Shown in pieces: positions 1-9,089 of a DNA stretch of 64,000 bases. The stretch is from the NCBI RefSeq assembly GCF_900104945.1, contig NZ_LT629736.1, positions 3,472,993-3,536,992 on the forward strand. The letters run 5' to 3'. Position 1 is the first letter of the stretch. Every line of letters begins with the position of its first letter. Both the position numbers and the translations under genes were made by a program. The notes beneath the pieces were generated by a model. That model was not told where the DNA came from. It saw only the letters and a list, made by a program, of their open reading frames with translations, and did no database searches. This DNA comes from Halopseudomonas xinjiangensis (GTDB taxonomy: Bacteria > Pseudomonadota > Gammaproteobacteria > Pseudomonadales > Pseudomonadaceae).

Positions 1-644
1 GTGGTTCCTTTTTGGCGGCGTTCGCTCAAGGTGCGGTGGTAGGAACCTACATTCAAGGTTACGAAACGGAAGGGTTGGTTTATTCGGGAGGCCCGCTCGA
101 CTGGCTTACGCCGTTCACAGTGGTCACCGGGATCGGACTGGTTGCGGGCTATGCGCTGCTTGGCTGCACCTGGATCATTCTCAAGAGTGAGGGTTACATC
201 CAGGCATGGGCTTACCGACTGGCACCCTGGCTATTGCTGGCGGTGCTCCTGGTGTTCGTGGTCATCAGCGCCTGGACTCCGCTGGTGGACCCGGCCGCCT
301 ACGAGCGCTGGTTCGCTGATGTGCGCTGGATCTGGATATTCCCGATTCTGGCCGGCCTGAGCGCGGTACAGATCCTGCGCAGCGTGTTCAAGCGGCAACA
401 GGCGTGGCCGTTCCTGGCGACCATGAGCATGTTCGCGGCGACTTATTTCGCCCTGCTCTGGACCCGCTGGCCTTACGTCATCCCGCCGAATTTCACGCTG
501 TGGGATGCGGCGTCGGCGCCCGAGTCGCAGCTGTTCCTGCTGATCGGGGTGCTGTTCGTCATACCTATCATCCTGATGTACACCGCCTGGGCTTACTGGG
601 TATTCCGCGGCAAGGTCCGGGTGGGTGAAGGCTATCACCATTGA
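1..644 (+). CDS. cioB: Cytochrome bd-type (cyanide-insensitive) quinol oxidase subunit II, 3' part
   Basis: This is the C-terminal part of subunit II of a bd-type terminal quinol oxidase, an inner-membrane enzyme that reduces oxygen with electrons from quinol. The reading frame is open to the left edge, so the true start lies outside the window; codons from position 3 read G-S-F-L-A-A-F-A-Q-G, a typical CydB/CioB stretch. About 213 residues remain of a family usually near 335. Several hydrophobic membrane segments are visible, and the end (YWVFRGKVRVGEGYHH) matches CydB C-termini. The GTYIQGYE stretch resembles the Pseudomonas CioB branch, so I prefer cioB, but cydB is an equally fair label. 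The end overlaps cydD by 20 bases. Confidence 0.88.
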   Translation, partial: GSFLAAFAQGAVVGTYIQGYETEGLVYSGGPLDWLTPFTVVTGIGLVAGYALLGCTWIILKSEGYIQAWAYRLAPWLLLAVLLVFVVISAWTPLVDPAAYERWFADVRWIWIFPILAGLSAVQILRSVFKRQQAWPFLATMSMFAATYFALLWTRWPYVIPPNFTLWDAASAPESQLFLLIGVLFVIPIILMYTAWAYWVFRGKVRVGEGYHH

Positions 645-2322
645 CCGCCAGCGCCGCGCTCGTGCGCGGCAATGGTTACAGCGCTACCAGCGCCCGGTCA
701 GATCATGGTTGCTCGGCGCGCTCGCTGCGGCGTTATGCAACGTCGTCGCCACGGTGCTGCAGCTGGGGCTGATGGCCTGGCTGATCCAGCGCATTCTGGT
801 TGATCAGGTCTCGGTATCGCAGCTGCTGAAGCCGGCGATGGCCCTGGCTTGCGCGGTGTTGTTGCGAGCGCTGAGCCAGGCGCTGCATGACTATTGCGCC
901 CAGCGGGCGAGTGCCAGGGTGCGTCAACAGGTCCGCTTCGATTTGCTGCAACGCTGGGCCGTAGCCGGGCCGGTCGGGCTCGCTGGCCGCTCTAGCGCAA
1001 CCCTGGCCAACCACTGGATAGAACAGGTCCAGGCTCTGGACGGCTATTACGCCCGATTCGCCACCCAGCAGTGGCTGGCGCTCGCCGGTCCGCTACTGAT
1101 CGGTCTGGTCGTGCTCTGGCAGGACTGGGTCGCCGCGCTATTCCTGTTTCTCGCAGGGCCGCTGATCCCCCTGTTCATGGCTCTGGTAGGGATGAGCGCC
1201 GAACGGCTCAGCCAGCAACATGTGCTTGAGGCAGGGCGGCTGGCAGGGCACTTTCTTGACCGCGTACGTAGCCTGACCACGCTGCAGCTGTTCGGCCAGG
1301 TGCCAGCCGCGGTTGCAGACGTTCGAGCCGCTGCTGACCGCTATCGGCGAATCAATATGCGCACTCTGCGGGTGGCATTCCTGTCCTCGGCGGTTCTGGA
1401 GTTCTTTGCCGCAGCCGCCATCGCCGTGGTGGCGATGTACATCGGCTTCGGCCTGCTCGGCTATATCGACTTCGGCCCGGCCGGAGAGCTCACGCTGTTC
1501 TCAGGGCTGTTCATTCTGTTGCTGGCGCCCGAATTCTTCCAGCCGTTGCGTACGCTTGCCCAGCACTACCATGATCGCGCGGCTGCTTTGGGCGCTGCCG
1601 ATACCTTTGCCGACTTCGAACGGGAGGGCGATGATCCGCAAACCGTATCGGCTGGCTCCGCAACCGCGCCGCAAGCCTGGGCGCAGCAAGTGCGTGTCGA
1701 TGCCCTGGGATTAAGTTATCCGGGCCGCGGCAGAGTACTGGACGGCGTCGAGCTGCACGTTCAGCGCGGCGAGGTGGTTGCACTGGTCGGACCGTCCGGT
1801 TCGGGCAAGTCGAGCCTGTTGCACTGTCTCGCTGGGTTCGTCACGCCGGATACTGGCTCGATCACCGTGTTCGGCAAGCCGGCCGGTTCGTTGCCGGTCG
1901 CCTGGCTGGATCAGCGTCCCTTGCTGATCCAGGGTAGCTGGGCGGATAACCTGCGCTTTACGGCGCCGGATGCACGGCCGCAGGCGATGCGCGCTGCGCT
2001 GGACGCTGCCGGGCTGACCGACCTGCTCGATCAGCAGGCGGCCGGTCTCGATGCGCCGCTTGGCGAACAGGGTCGCGGTCTGTCGGGAGGGCAGGCCAGG
2101 CGCCTGGCCCTGGCCCGCGCCTGGCTGATCCGATCCGATCTGGTGCTGCTTGATGAACCCACCGCCGGACTCGACGAGACCAGTCAGCAACCGGTCATCG
2201 AAGCCATCGCTCGCCTGGCTGCCAGCGGCCGTACCGTGATAGTTGCCACTCACCATCCTGCACTGATGACCGTCGCAGATCGCTGCCTACGCGTTGAGCA
2301 GGGGCATCTGTACCATGCGTGA
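625..2322 (+). CDS. cydD: CydD, ABC transporter subunit for cytochrome bd assembly
   Basis: CydD forms with CydC an inner-membrane ABC exporter of thiols (cysteine, glutathione) needed to assemble bd-type oxidases. The 565-residue protein has an N-terminal transmembrane half (about residues 25-300, with GPLIPLFMALVG and FLSSAVLEFFAA, both typical of CydD). The ATPase half has Walker A GPSGSGKSS near 387, signature LSGGQARR near 485 and Walker B LVLLDEP near 505. The start is GTG 625, inside the end of the oxidase subunit gene, with AAGG at 612-615 as a possible ribosome site; no better in-frame start exists nearby. It overlaps cydC by 8 bases, indicating one operon of oxidase plus assembly factor. 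Confidence 0.93.
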   Translation: MKAITIDRQRRARARQWLQRYQRPVRSWLLGALAAALCNVVATVLQLGLMAWLIQRILVDQVSVSQLLKPAMALACAVLLRALSQALHDYCAQRASARVRQQVRFDLLQRWAVAGPVGLAGRSSATLANHWIEQVQALDGYYARFATQQWLALAGPLLIGLVVLWQDWVAALFLFLAGPLIPLFMALVGMSAERLSQQHVLEAGRLAGHFLDRVRSLTTLQLFGQVPAAVADVRAAADRYRRINMRTLRVAFLSSAVLEFFAAAAIAVVAMYIGFGLLGYIDFGPAGELTLFSGLFILLLAPEFFQPLRTLAQHYHDRAAALGAADTFADFEREGDDPQTVSAGSATAPQAWAQQVRVDALGLSYPGRGRVLDGVELHVQRGEVVALVGPSGSGKSSLLHCLAGFVTPDTGSITVFGKPAGSLPVAWLDQRPLLIQGSWADNLRFTAPDARPQAMRAALDAAGLTDLLDQQAAGLDAPLGEQGRGLSGGQARRLALARAWLIRSDLVLLDEPTAGLDETSQQPVIEAIARLAASGRTVIVATHHPALMTVADRCLRVEQGHLYHA

Positions 2323-3976
2323 CATCTGGCCGTGGGTACAGCTCATACTCGTCCGGCGGGTGCGCCTGGCCGTCGGAGCGCTGCTCATGGCGCTGACCAT
2401 CGCCGGTGGCATCGGTCTGCTGGCCTTGTCCGGCTGGTTCATCACCGCAACCGGCCTGACGGCGTTGCTCTGGGCAAGCGGCACCCGGACGCCGTTCGAT
2501 GTCTACATACCCGGCGGCGGAATCCGCTTCTTCGCGCTTACTCGGACGCTGTCCCGCTACGCCGAGCGCCTATACAACCACGACACCGTGCTGCGGCTGC
2601 TCGCCGATCTGCGAACAGCGCACTTCAGCGCCATGAGCAAGCTTGACGCCGCGACACTGGCGCGCTGGCGATCAGCGCAGTGGCTGAACCGGCTGACTGC
2701 GGATATCGATGCGCTGGACAACCTCTATCTGCGTCTGTTGGCGCCACCGCTGGTTGCCTTGCTGGGCGTCGTCGGCATATCGCTCCTGATCGGCTGGTAT
2801 CAGCCCCGTTCCGCTCTGTGGGTCGCTGCGGCTCTGATTGCGCTGCTGATGTTGAATACGCTCGGAGTCGCCTGGTGGACCCGGCGTCTCGGCGCGAGCC
2901 AGGTCGAGCGGGTCGACACCCTGCGCAGTGAGGCGGTGGAGCATGTCCAAGGCCTGGCGGAGCTGACAGCGGCGGGTGCCCGGCTCAGTCATCAATCCCG
3001 TCTGCTGCGCATCAGCGCTGCCAGCCTCGCCGAGGAGCAGGGGCTGCGCGGCCGCACGGCGCTGGTTCAGGCTGCATCGACCGTCGTCATGCAGGGCGCG
3101 GCATTGGGCGTGTTGTTCGGCGCCTTGCTGGCCTATCGTGATGGTGCGCTGAGTGGTCCGGTCGCGGTGATGCTGACGTTGGCGGTAATGGGGCTGGCCG
3201 AAGCCTTTGCCGGCTTGCCGGCCGCCTTCGCCATGTTCGGCGCGACCCGGCGCGCTGCGCAACGCCTCAACGAGCAGCGGCGGGTGCAGTCGAGTCTGGT
3301 CGATCCCGGCGGTGCTGCCGCACCATCGGCCGGACTTCCCGACCTGTCCTTCGAGGACGTCTGCGTTGCGCATGCCGGGATCCAAGCCTTGACCCTAATG
3401 GTCGAGCCAGGCGAGCGGCTGGCTATCATCGGGCCCTCCGGCTGCGGCAAATCGACCCTCGCTGATCTCGCTGCGCGGCTGATCGATCCCGATCACGGCA
3501 GGCTGTGCTCGGGCGGCGTATCGCTGCGCGACCTGTCCCTGGATAGCTGGCGTGAACGGGTCGGTTATCTGACCCAGCGCACCGAGCTGATGCACGACAG
3601 CATCGCAGCGAACCTGTGGCTCGCTCGGCCTGATGCCTCTTTCGAACGACTCTGGTCGGTACTTGAGCTGGTCGAGCTCGGCGATGCGGTGGAAGGATTC
3701 GCCGACGGCATTCTCACTTGGGCAGGCGAGTCTGGCCGACAACTGTCCGGCGGCGAGGCGCGGCGCGTTGCGCTGGCGAGAGTACTGCTCAAGGATTCGC
3801 CCTTCGTTATTCTCGATGAGCCGTTCAGCGGTCTCGACGAGGCGACAGCAGAGCGTATACGCAACAACCTCGAACCCTGGCTGGCGGGGCGCACCGTACT
3901 GATGTTCGCCCATGCTGCCGAAGCGCTGCCGCACGCCGACCGGCAGCTCAGCTGGAGCCAGCTGAACCGCCGCTAG
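2315..3976 (+). CDS. cydC: CydC, ABC transporter subunit for cytochrome bd assembly
   Basis: This is the second half of the CydDC thiol exporter. The protein of 553 residues starts at ATG 2315 (MRDIWPWVQLIL), eight bases inside cydD; an in-frame GTG 21 bases upstream is possible but less likely. The membrane half contains RTLSRYAERLYNHD, a hallmark of CydC. The ATPase half carries Walker A GPSGCGKST near 372, signature LSGGEARR near 475 and Walker B FVILDEP near 496. It ends nine bases before the convergent carboxylase gene, and no clear terminator is visible in that gap. Confidence 0.93.
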   Translation: MRDIWPWVQLILVRRVRLAVGALLMALTIAGGIGLLALSGWFITATGLTALLWASGTRTPFDVYIPGGGIRFFALTRTLSRYAERLYNHDTVLRLLADLRTAHFSAMSKLDAATLARWRSAQWLNRLTADIDALDNLYLRLLAPPLVALLGVVGISLLIGWYQPRSALWVAAALIALLMLNTLGVAWWTRRLGASQVERVDTLRSEAVEHVQGLAELTAAGARLSHQSRLLRISAASLAEEQGLRGRTALVQAASTVVMQGAALGVLFGALLAYRDGALSGPVAVMLTLAVMGLAEAFAGLPAAFAMFGATRRAAQRLNEQRRVQSSLVDPGGAAAPSAGLPDLSFEDVCVAHAGIQALTLMVEPGERLAIIGPSGCGKSTLADLAARLIDPDHGRLCSGGVSLRDLSLDSWRERVGYLTQRTELMHDSIAANLWLARPDASFERLWSVLELVELGDAVEGFADGILTWAGESGRQLSGGEARRVALARVLLKDSPFVILDEPFSGLDEATAERIRNNLEPWLAGRTVLMFAHAAEALPHADRQLSWSQLNRR

Positions 3977-3985
3977 GCTGCGTCG

Positions 3986-6900
3986 CTACCAGGTATCGAC
4001 GAATGGTCGCAGGCCGCGTTGCAACGACTCTGGCGGTGCCGAACTGAGCCCGCGCAGCAGCCAGTCGCGCGTCTCGACCGGATCGATGACGGCGTCGATC
4101 TCCAGGAAGCTGGCCATGCTCAAGCCTTTGCCGCGCTGATAGAGTTCGGCAACCAGCTTCTCGAACAGCTTCTGCCGCTCGCCTTCGTCCTCGATAGCCG
4201 CCAGCTCCTTGGCATAGCCCAGGCGCACGGCGCCTTCCAGTCCCATGGCCCCGAACTCGCTGCTCGGCCAGCCGATGGTGAACATCGGCGCATGGAAGCT
4301 ACCGGCTGCCATCGCCTGGGCGCCCAACCCATAGCCTTTGCGCAGCACCACGGTGAAGAACGGAATCTTCAGGCTGGCGGCGGTGACGAACATGCGCGAG
4401 ACATGGCGTACCGTGGCCTGGCGCTCGGAATCCGGGCCGACCATGAAGCCGGGCGTGTCGCAAAGCGAGACCATTGGCAACCCGTGAGCCTGACACAGCT
4501 GCATGAAGCGCGCGGCCTTGTCACCGGCAACGGCATCAATGGCGCCGCCGAGGTGCATGGGGTTGTTAGCGATCAGGCCGAAGGCTTTGCCGTTGATACG
4601 CACCAGCGCGGTGATCAATCCCGGCGCGAACTGACGGCGCAGCTCAAGTACCGAGCCGTTGTCGGCCAGGGTCTCGATGACCTGCCGGATGTCGTAAACT
4701 CGCAGGCGATTCTCCGGAATCAGATGGCGCAGGCGGCGTTGATCCGCGCATTCGCCGCCGGGCAGGTCGCCCTGGAAATAGGAAAGATATTGCTTGGCCA
4801 CGCGGGTGGCTTCGGCCTCGTCCGGCACCACCATGTCCACGACGCCGTTGGGCCCGTGCATGCTGGTGGGGCCCACTTCTTCTGGTGTGTAGCGACCCAG
4901 TCCGCCGCCTTCGATCATCGCCGGCCCGGCCATGCCGATGGTGGCGTTTTCGGTAGCGATGATCACATCGCAACAACCGAGCAGCGCCGCATTGCCGGCG
5001 AAGCAGCGACCGGAAACCACACCGACCAGCGGAACCTGCCCGCTGAGCCGGGCCATACGCATGAAGGTGGTGCAGTCGAGCCCGGCCACGCCGACCTTGT
5101 CGATGTCCCCCGGCCGGCCGCCGCCGCCTTCGGTGAAGAACACCAGCGGCAAGCGCCACTGCTCGGCCAGCTCGAGCATGCGGTCGGTCTTCTTGTGGTT
5201 CATCACGCCCTGGGTGCCGGCGAATACCGTGTAGTCGTAACTCATCGCCATGCAGCGTGCGGCTTCGGCACCGAAGTGCTCGGCGTTGACCGTGCCGATG
5301 CCGGTGATGAGTCCGTCAGCCGGACTCATCTTCAAAAGGTCCTCATGGCTGCGGCGGGTGCGCTGGGCGGCCAGGGCGAAGCCGCCGTATTCCATGAAGC
5401 TGCCGTCATCGAGCAGATCGGCCAGGTTCTCCCGGGCGGTGCGTTGACCGGTCTTGCGGCGCTTGGCGACGGCTTCCGGGCGGCGCTCGTCGGTGAGGTC
5501 GGCGCGGCGCTGAAGCAGTTCATCCAGGTCGGCGCGAATATGATCGAGGTCGACACTTTCTTCGCTCTGTACCTCTCCGGCGGCCACCTCGGCCGGCTCG
5601 ACAAAGGCCAGCGGGCTGCCTTCGAACAGGCTGGCGCCCGGTTCGACCGGCAAGGCTCGAATGATCCCGCCCTGTTCGGCCTTGACCACGAACTCCATCT
5701 TCATCGACTCCAACACAGCGATCGGCTGGCCGGGCGCGACGGCGTCACCTTCGCTTACTGCCAGACTGACCAGAACGCCCTGAACCGGTGCGGCAAGCGC
5801 TACGGTGCCGGCCGGAGCGTCGATCTTCTGTTGTGCGTCCGCGCTATCGGCGGAGCGGCTGAAGAACAGATCCTGATGTTCCGAATCGGCCACCAGGGAA
5901 GCCGCATGGGTTTCGATAAAGCGGGTATTGACCTGATTGGCCTGGACCGAGGGGTGTTGCACCAGGTTGCGCAGGAACGCCAGGTTGCTCGCAACGCCTT
6001 CCAACCGAAATTCGCATAGCGCGCGATAGGCGCGGCGCAACACGCCGGCAAAGTCGGCATCGGCATGCACGATCAGCTTGGCCAGCAGCGAGTCGAAGCT
6101 GGGGCTGGTGGTGTAGCCGCTGTAGCCGTAGCCGTCGACACGGATGCCGGGGCCGCTCGGTGGTTCGTAGACGGCCAGCGTGCCACCTGAAGGTTTGGTG
6201 CTGGCATCGGCGGCCATGGTCTCGAGATTGACGCGAAGCTGAATGGCATAGCCACGCGGCGCAGGAATGTGCTGTTGCTCAAGTTTCAAGTCGGCCAGGG
6301 TCGCGCCGCCAGCCAGACGCAGCTGGATTTGCACCAGATCCAGCCCGGTCACCGCTTCGGTCACCGTGTGCTCGACCTGAACGCGCGGGTTGGCTTCCAT
6401 GAACACGAACTGGTGGGTGTCGTCGTCGACCAGAAACTCGAAGGTGCCGAGCCCGCGATATCCAGCGGATCCGGCGAGCTGCAGGGCGGCGTCCAACAGC
6501 CTCTGGCGAAGCTCGGCTCCCAGCGTCGGGCTCGGTGCAATCTCCAGTACTTTCTGATTGCGCCGCTGCAGCGTGCATTCCCGCTCCCAGACGTGCGCGA
6601 CTGACTTGCCGTCGCCAATGACCTGAACCTCAATGTGCCGGGCATTCTCGATCAGCCGCTCGACATATAGGTCGCCTGAGCCGAAGGCCGAGCGCGCCTC
6701 CGAGCTGCAGCGGGCATAGGCCTCGTCCAGTTCGCCAGGGTTGTGAACGGCGCGCATGCCGCGACCGCCGCCCCCGGCCAGCGCCTTGAGCATGACCGGC
6801 CGGCCGCCGTGGTCTTCCATGAATCGCCGCGCCTCGTCCAGGCTGGTGGCCTGGTTAGTCCCCAGACCCAGCGGTACGCCGATTTCGATTGCCAGTTGCC

Positions 6901-7258
6901 GGGCACGTGACTTGTCGCCAAACAGGTCGAGCACCTCGGGTGACGGGCCGACAAAGGTAATGCCGGCCTCGGCGCAGCGCCGCGCCAACTCGCTGCTTTC
7001 GCTGAGAAAGCCGTAGCCCGGATGCAGTGCGTCGCAGTGGCTCTCGCGTGCCACCGCGATCAGTTGGTCTATGTCCAGATAGGCGGCTGCGCCCCGGCCC
7101 GTCAGAGCGTGTGCGACATCAGCCTTGCGCACGTGCAGCGACTGGGCGTCGTCTTCGGCGTAAACCGCCACAGTGGGAATATCCAGCTCGGCCGCAGCGC
7201 GGGCGATGCGGATGGCGATTTCGCCGCGGTTGGCGATCAGCAAGCGTTCAAATGGCAT
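3986..7258 (-). CDS. Single-chain biotin-dependent acyl-CoA carboxylase (BC-BCCP-CT fusion)
   Basis: The 1090-residue protein fuses all parts of an acyl-CoA carboxylase. Biotin carboxylase spans about 1-445 (ATP-grasp loop GGGGRGM at 162-168, substrate region MEANPRVQVEHTVTE near 290). The biotin carrier domain is at about 485-555, with the biotinylated lysine in ESMKMEF at K520. The carboxyltransferase spans about 590-1090 (GMAGPAMIEGGGLG, DTPGFMVGPDSE). Classical propionyl- or methylcrotonyl-CoA carboxylases split these over two chains; one-chain forms are known as long-chain acyl-CoA carboxylases. It follows the ligase gene by three bases, so the natural reading is that the ligase makes an acyl-CoA that this enzyme carboxylates. 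The substrate cannot be read from sequence. Confidence 0.9.
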   Translation of the reverse strand: MPFERLLIANRGEIAIRIARAAAELDIPTVAVYAEDDAQSLHVRKADVAHALTGRGAAAYLDIDQLIAVARESHCDALHPGYGFLSESSELARRCAEAGITFVGPSPEVLDLFGDKSRARQLAIEIGVPLGLGTNQATSLDEARRFMEDHGGRPVMLKALAGGGGRGMRAVHNPGELDEAYARCSSEARSAFGSGDLYVERLIENARHIEVQVIGDGKSVAHVWERECTLQRRNQKVLEIAPSPTLGAELRQRLLDAALQLAGSAGYRGLGTFEFLVDDDTHQFVFMEANPRVQVEHTVTEAVTGLDLVQIQLRLAGGATLADLKLEQQHIPAPRGYAIQLRVNLETMAADASTKPSGGTLAVYEPPSGPGIRVDGYGYSGYTTSPSFDSLLAKLIVHADADFAGVLRRAYRALCEFRLEGVASNLAFLRNLVQHPSVQANQVNTRFIETHAASLVADSEHQDLFFSRSADSADAQQKIDAPAGTVALAAPVQGVLVSLAVSEGDAVAPGQPIAVLESMKMEFVVKAEQGGIIRALPVEPGASLFEGSPLAFVEPAEVAAGEVQSEESVDLDHIRADLDELLQRRADLTDERRPEAVAKRRKTGQRTARENLADLLDDGSFMEYGGFALAAQRTRRSHEDLLKMSPADGLITGIGTVNAEHFGAEAARCMAMSYDYTVFAGTQGVMNHKKTDRMLELAEQWRLPLVFFTEGGGGRPGDIDKVGVAGLDCTTFMRMARLSGQVPLVGVVSGRCFAGNAALLGCCDVIIATENATIGMAGPAMIEGGGLGRYTPEEVGPTSMHGPNGVVDMVVPDEAEATRVAKQYLSYFQGDLPGGECADQRRLRHLIPENRLRVYDIRQVIETLADNGSVLELRRQFAPGLITALVRINGKAFGLIANNPMHLGGAIDAVAGDKAARFMQLCQAHGLPMVSLCDTPGFMVGPDSERQATVRHVSRMFVTAASLKIPFFTVVLRKGYGLGAQAMAAGSFHAPMFTIGWPSSEFGAMGLEGAVRLGYAKELAAIEDEGERQKLFEKLVAELYQRGKGLSMASFLEIDAVIDPVETRDWLLRGLSSAPPESLQRGLRPFVDTW

Positions 7259-7261
7259 GAG

Positions 7262-8956
7262 TTAGTTGATCCATTCCTGCAGGTCCTGTTTCTTTACCTT
7301 TCCGGTAGCGGTCATCGGCAATGAGTCGACCAGCCTGACCTCCGGCACCTTGTAGATGGCCATGGACTGGCGGCACCAGTCCATCAATGCCTCGGCTGTC
7401 AGCCCGCTGCCGGGCTTGGCGACGACAAAGGCGACCGGGCATTGCCCGCGCTTTTCATCGGCACGACCAATCACCGCCGAGGCGAGAAGGTCCGGATGCT
7501 GGCCGAGCATGGCTTCCAGTTCGCTGGGGAACACGCTCATGCCGTTGACCTTGAGCATTTCTTTGCGCCGTCCGAGATAGCGGATATGACCGGTTTCGGT
7601 AATTACGCCGCTGTCGCCGGTGTGCAACCAGCCATCGCGCAGCGCATCGGCGCTGGCCTCCGGCTTGTTCCAGTAGCCTTTGAGCAGCGATGGCGAGCGC
7701 ACACAGAGCTCGCCTTCTTCACCGAGCGGCAGCAGTTCGCCCGTTTCAAACGCACACACCTTGAACTCGGTGCCGGGCACCGGCAGGCCGACGAAGGTGG
7801 GTGCGGATTTGAGGTCGAAGTTGTCGTCCTGCATGCCGGCAGTGAATGTGTCGCAGGTGTGCGTTTCGGTCATGCCGAAGCTGGTTTCGAAGAACGTGCA
7901 ACCGGTCAGTTCCCGCCAGCGGCTGCGGTACTCGGGGGTGAGCTTCTTGATGAATGACACGCAGCTGGTGATCTGCAGCGAACTCAGATCAAAATCGGCA
8001 ACGCGGGGATGGTCGAGCACTTCCGAGGCGCTATCGACCAGCAGACCGGTATGGCTGACCTTGTAATGTTGCACCGCGGCCATGAAGGCTTCGGCGTCCC
8101 AGCGCGCCAGCAACACCAGCGTGGTGCCGCTGAATACCGGATAAAGCAGCCCGGCGTTTTCGCCGGCGATCCAGAATTCCGGCATGAAGTTCAGGCTTAT
8201 CCGGTCCGGATCGAGCCCCAGCGCAACAGGCAGGAAGCTGGCGCAGGTATACAGCATGTCACCGTGGGTGTGAATGCAGCCCTTCGGCAGGCCGGTCGTG
8301 CCGCCGGTGTAGTTGAGCGCAGCGATGTCATCCAGGGCCAGTTGCGGTAGCCGTTCGGCAGGCTGGGTTCTGGCCAGCGCAGGGAGCAGGTCGACGCTGT
8401 CGGTGACCTCCAGCTTCGGGGCCCGGAGCAGGTCGGGCACAGGGATCGGTGGTTCGGCAGGGCAAAGCTCGGACAGGCTGGTACTGATCACGACGTTGAG
8501 CTCGGTCTGGTCGCGTATCTCGCGGACCACGGGCAACAGTTGATCGAAACAGACGATGGCTGTGGCCCCGCTGTCCTTGAGCTGGTAGGCAAGCTCCATG
8601 CCCTTGGCCATCGGGCTGACCGGGGCATGAACGGCGCCGGCTTTGAGGATGCCGTAGAACGCGACATGCAGCTGCGGACAGTTGGGCATGAACACGGCCA
8701 CGCGATCCCCGGGGGCGACGCCAAGCGAATACAAAAGCGCGGCGCAGCGGTCGCTGAGGTCGTCGAGCTCAGCGTAGGTGGTGCGGTGCCCGTAGTATTC
8801 GATGGCAGGCCGTTCGGGCGTGTGGCGCGCCCAGTGGCGCAGATATTCTGTCAGCGGCTGTTCGCCGAGGGGATATTGCGGCTCGACCGGCTTGCCTGCC
8901 GGCCAGGCCTGTTGCTGAAGCGCTTTCAGGTTGCTGAGATAATCCCGCTCTAGCAT
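7262..8956 (-). CDS. AMP-forming acyl-CoA synthetase (ANL superfamily)
   Basis: The 564-residue enzyme should activate a carboxylic acid to its CoA thioester through an acyl-adenylate. The ATP-binding loop YTGGTTGLPKG is at 216-226, the A5 region is TSFGMTETHT, the A7 hinge region is LHTGDSGVI followed by YLGRRKEMLKVNG, and the C-terminal catalytic lysine is in TATGKVKKQ. It is the first gene of a two-gene minus-strand unit with the carboxylase. An inverted repeat sits 20-50 bases upstream of the start. It resembles long- or medium-chain acyl-CoA and aryl-acid ligases equally, so the acid is unknown. It follows PBP1A on the same strand after a 133-base gap, so read-through from ponA is possible. 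Confidence 0.88.
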   Translation of the reverse strand: MLERDYLSNLKALQQQAWPAGKPVEPQYPLGEQPLTEYLRHWARHTPERPAIEYYGHRTTYAELDDLSDRCAALLYSLGVAPGDRVAVFMPNCPQLHVAFYGILKAGAVHAPVSPMAKGMELAYQLKDSGATAIVCFDQLLPVVREIRDQTELNVVISTSLSELCPAEPPIPVPDLLRAPKLEVTDSVDLLPALARTQPAERLPQLALDDIAALNYTGGTTGLPKGCIHTHGDMLYTCASFLPVALGLDPDRISLNFMPEFWIAGENAGLLYPVFSGTTLVLLARWDAEAFMAAVQHYKVSHTGLLVDSASEVLDHPRVADFDLSSLQITSCVSFIKKLTPEYRSRWRELTGCTFFETSFGMTETHTCDTFTAGMQDDNFDLKSAPTFVGLPVPGTEFKVCAFETGELLPLGEEGELCVRSPSLLKGYWNKPEASADALRDGWLHTGDSGVITETGHIRYLGRRKEMLKVNGMSVFPSELEAMLGQHPDLLASAVIGRADEKRGQCPVAFVVAKPGSGLTAEALMDWCRQSMAIYKVPEVRLVDSLPMTATGKVKKQDLQEWIN

Positions 8957-8975
8957 GGCTGCTTGCCTCTTGTTC

Positions 8976-9006
8976 TTGTCTGTCCTTGCAGCTTAGGGAC
9001 AGACAA
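8976..9006. repeat. Perfect inverted repeat upstream of the ligase-carboxylase unit
   Basis: TTGTCTGTCC at 8976-8985 is matched by GGACAGACAA at 8997-9006, ten perfect base pairs around an 11-base spacer. It lies 20-50 bases before the ligase ATG, in the 133-base gap after ponA. There is no T-run on either side, so a terminator is unlikely. It could be an operator or an RNA hairpin in the leader. Confidence 0.6.
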
Positions 9007-9058
9007 AGCCAGAGTGAAGCTCGGCAAGCGAGAGCATGGGTGTCATCGACATGCTGAA

Positions 9059-9081
9059 TTGCCGGCGATAATCACCGGCAA
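9059..9081 (-). terminator. Possible weak hairpin after ponA
   Basis: TTGCCGG at 9059-9065 pairs with CCGGCAA at 9075-9081 (seven pairs, nine-base loop), just past the ponA stop. On the minus strand it is not followed by a run of T, so termination would be weak at best; this leaves room for read-through into the ligase gene. Confidence 0.3.
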
Positions 9082-9089
9082 GCATTTTG

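Noticed and set aside
4019..6019. Open frame of 666 codons on the plus strand opposite the carboxylase
   Set aside because: Low-complexity product without family motifs; the minus-strand carboxylase has all catalytic motifs over the same bases.
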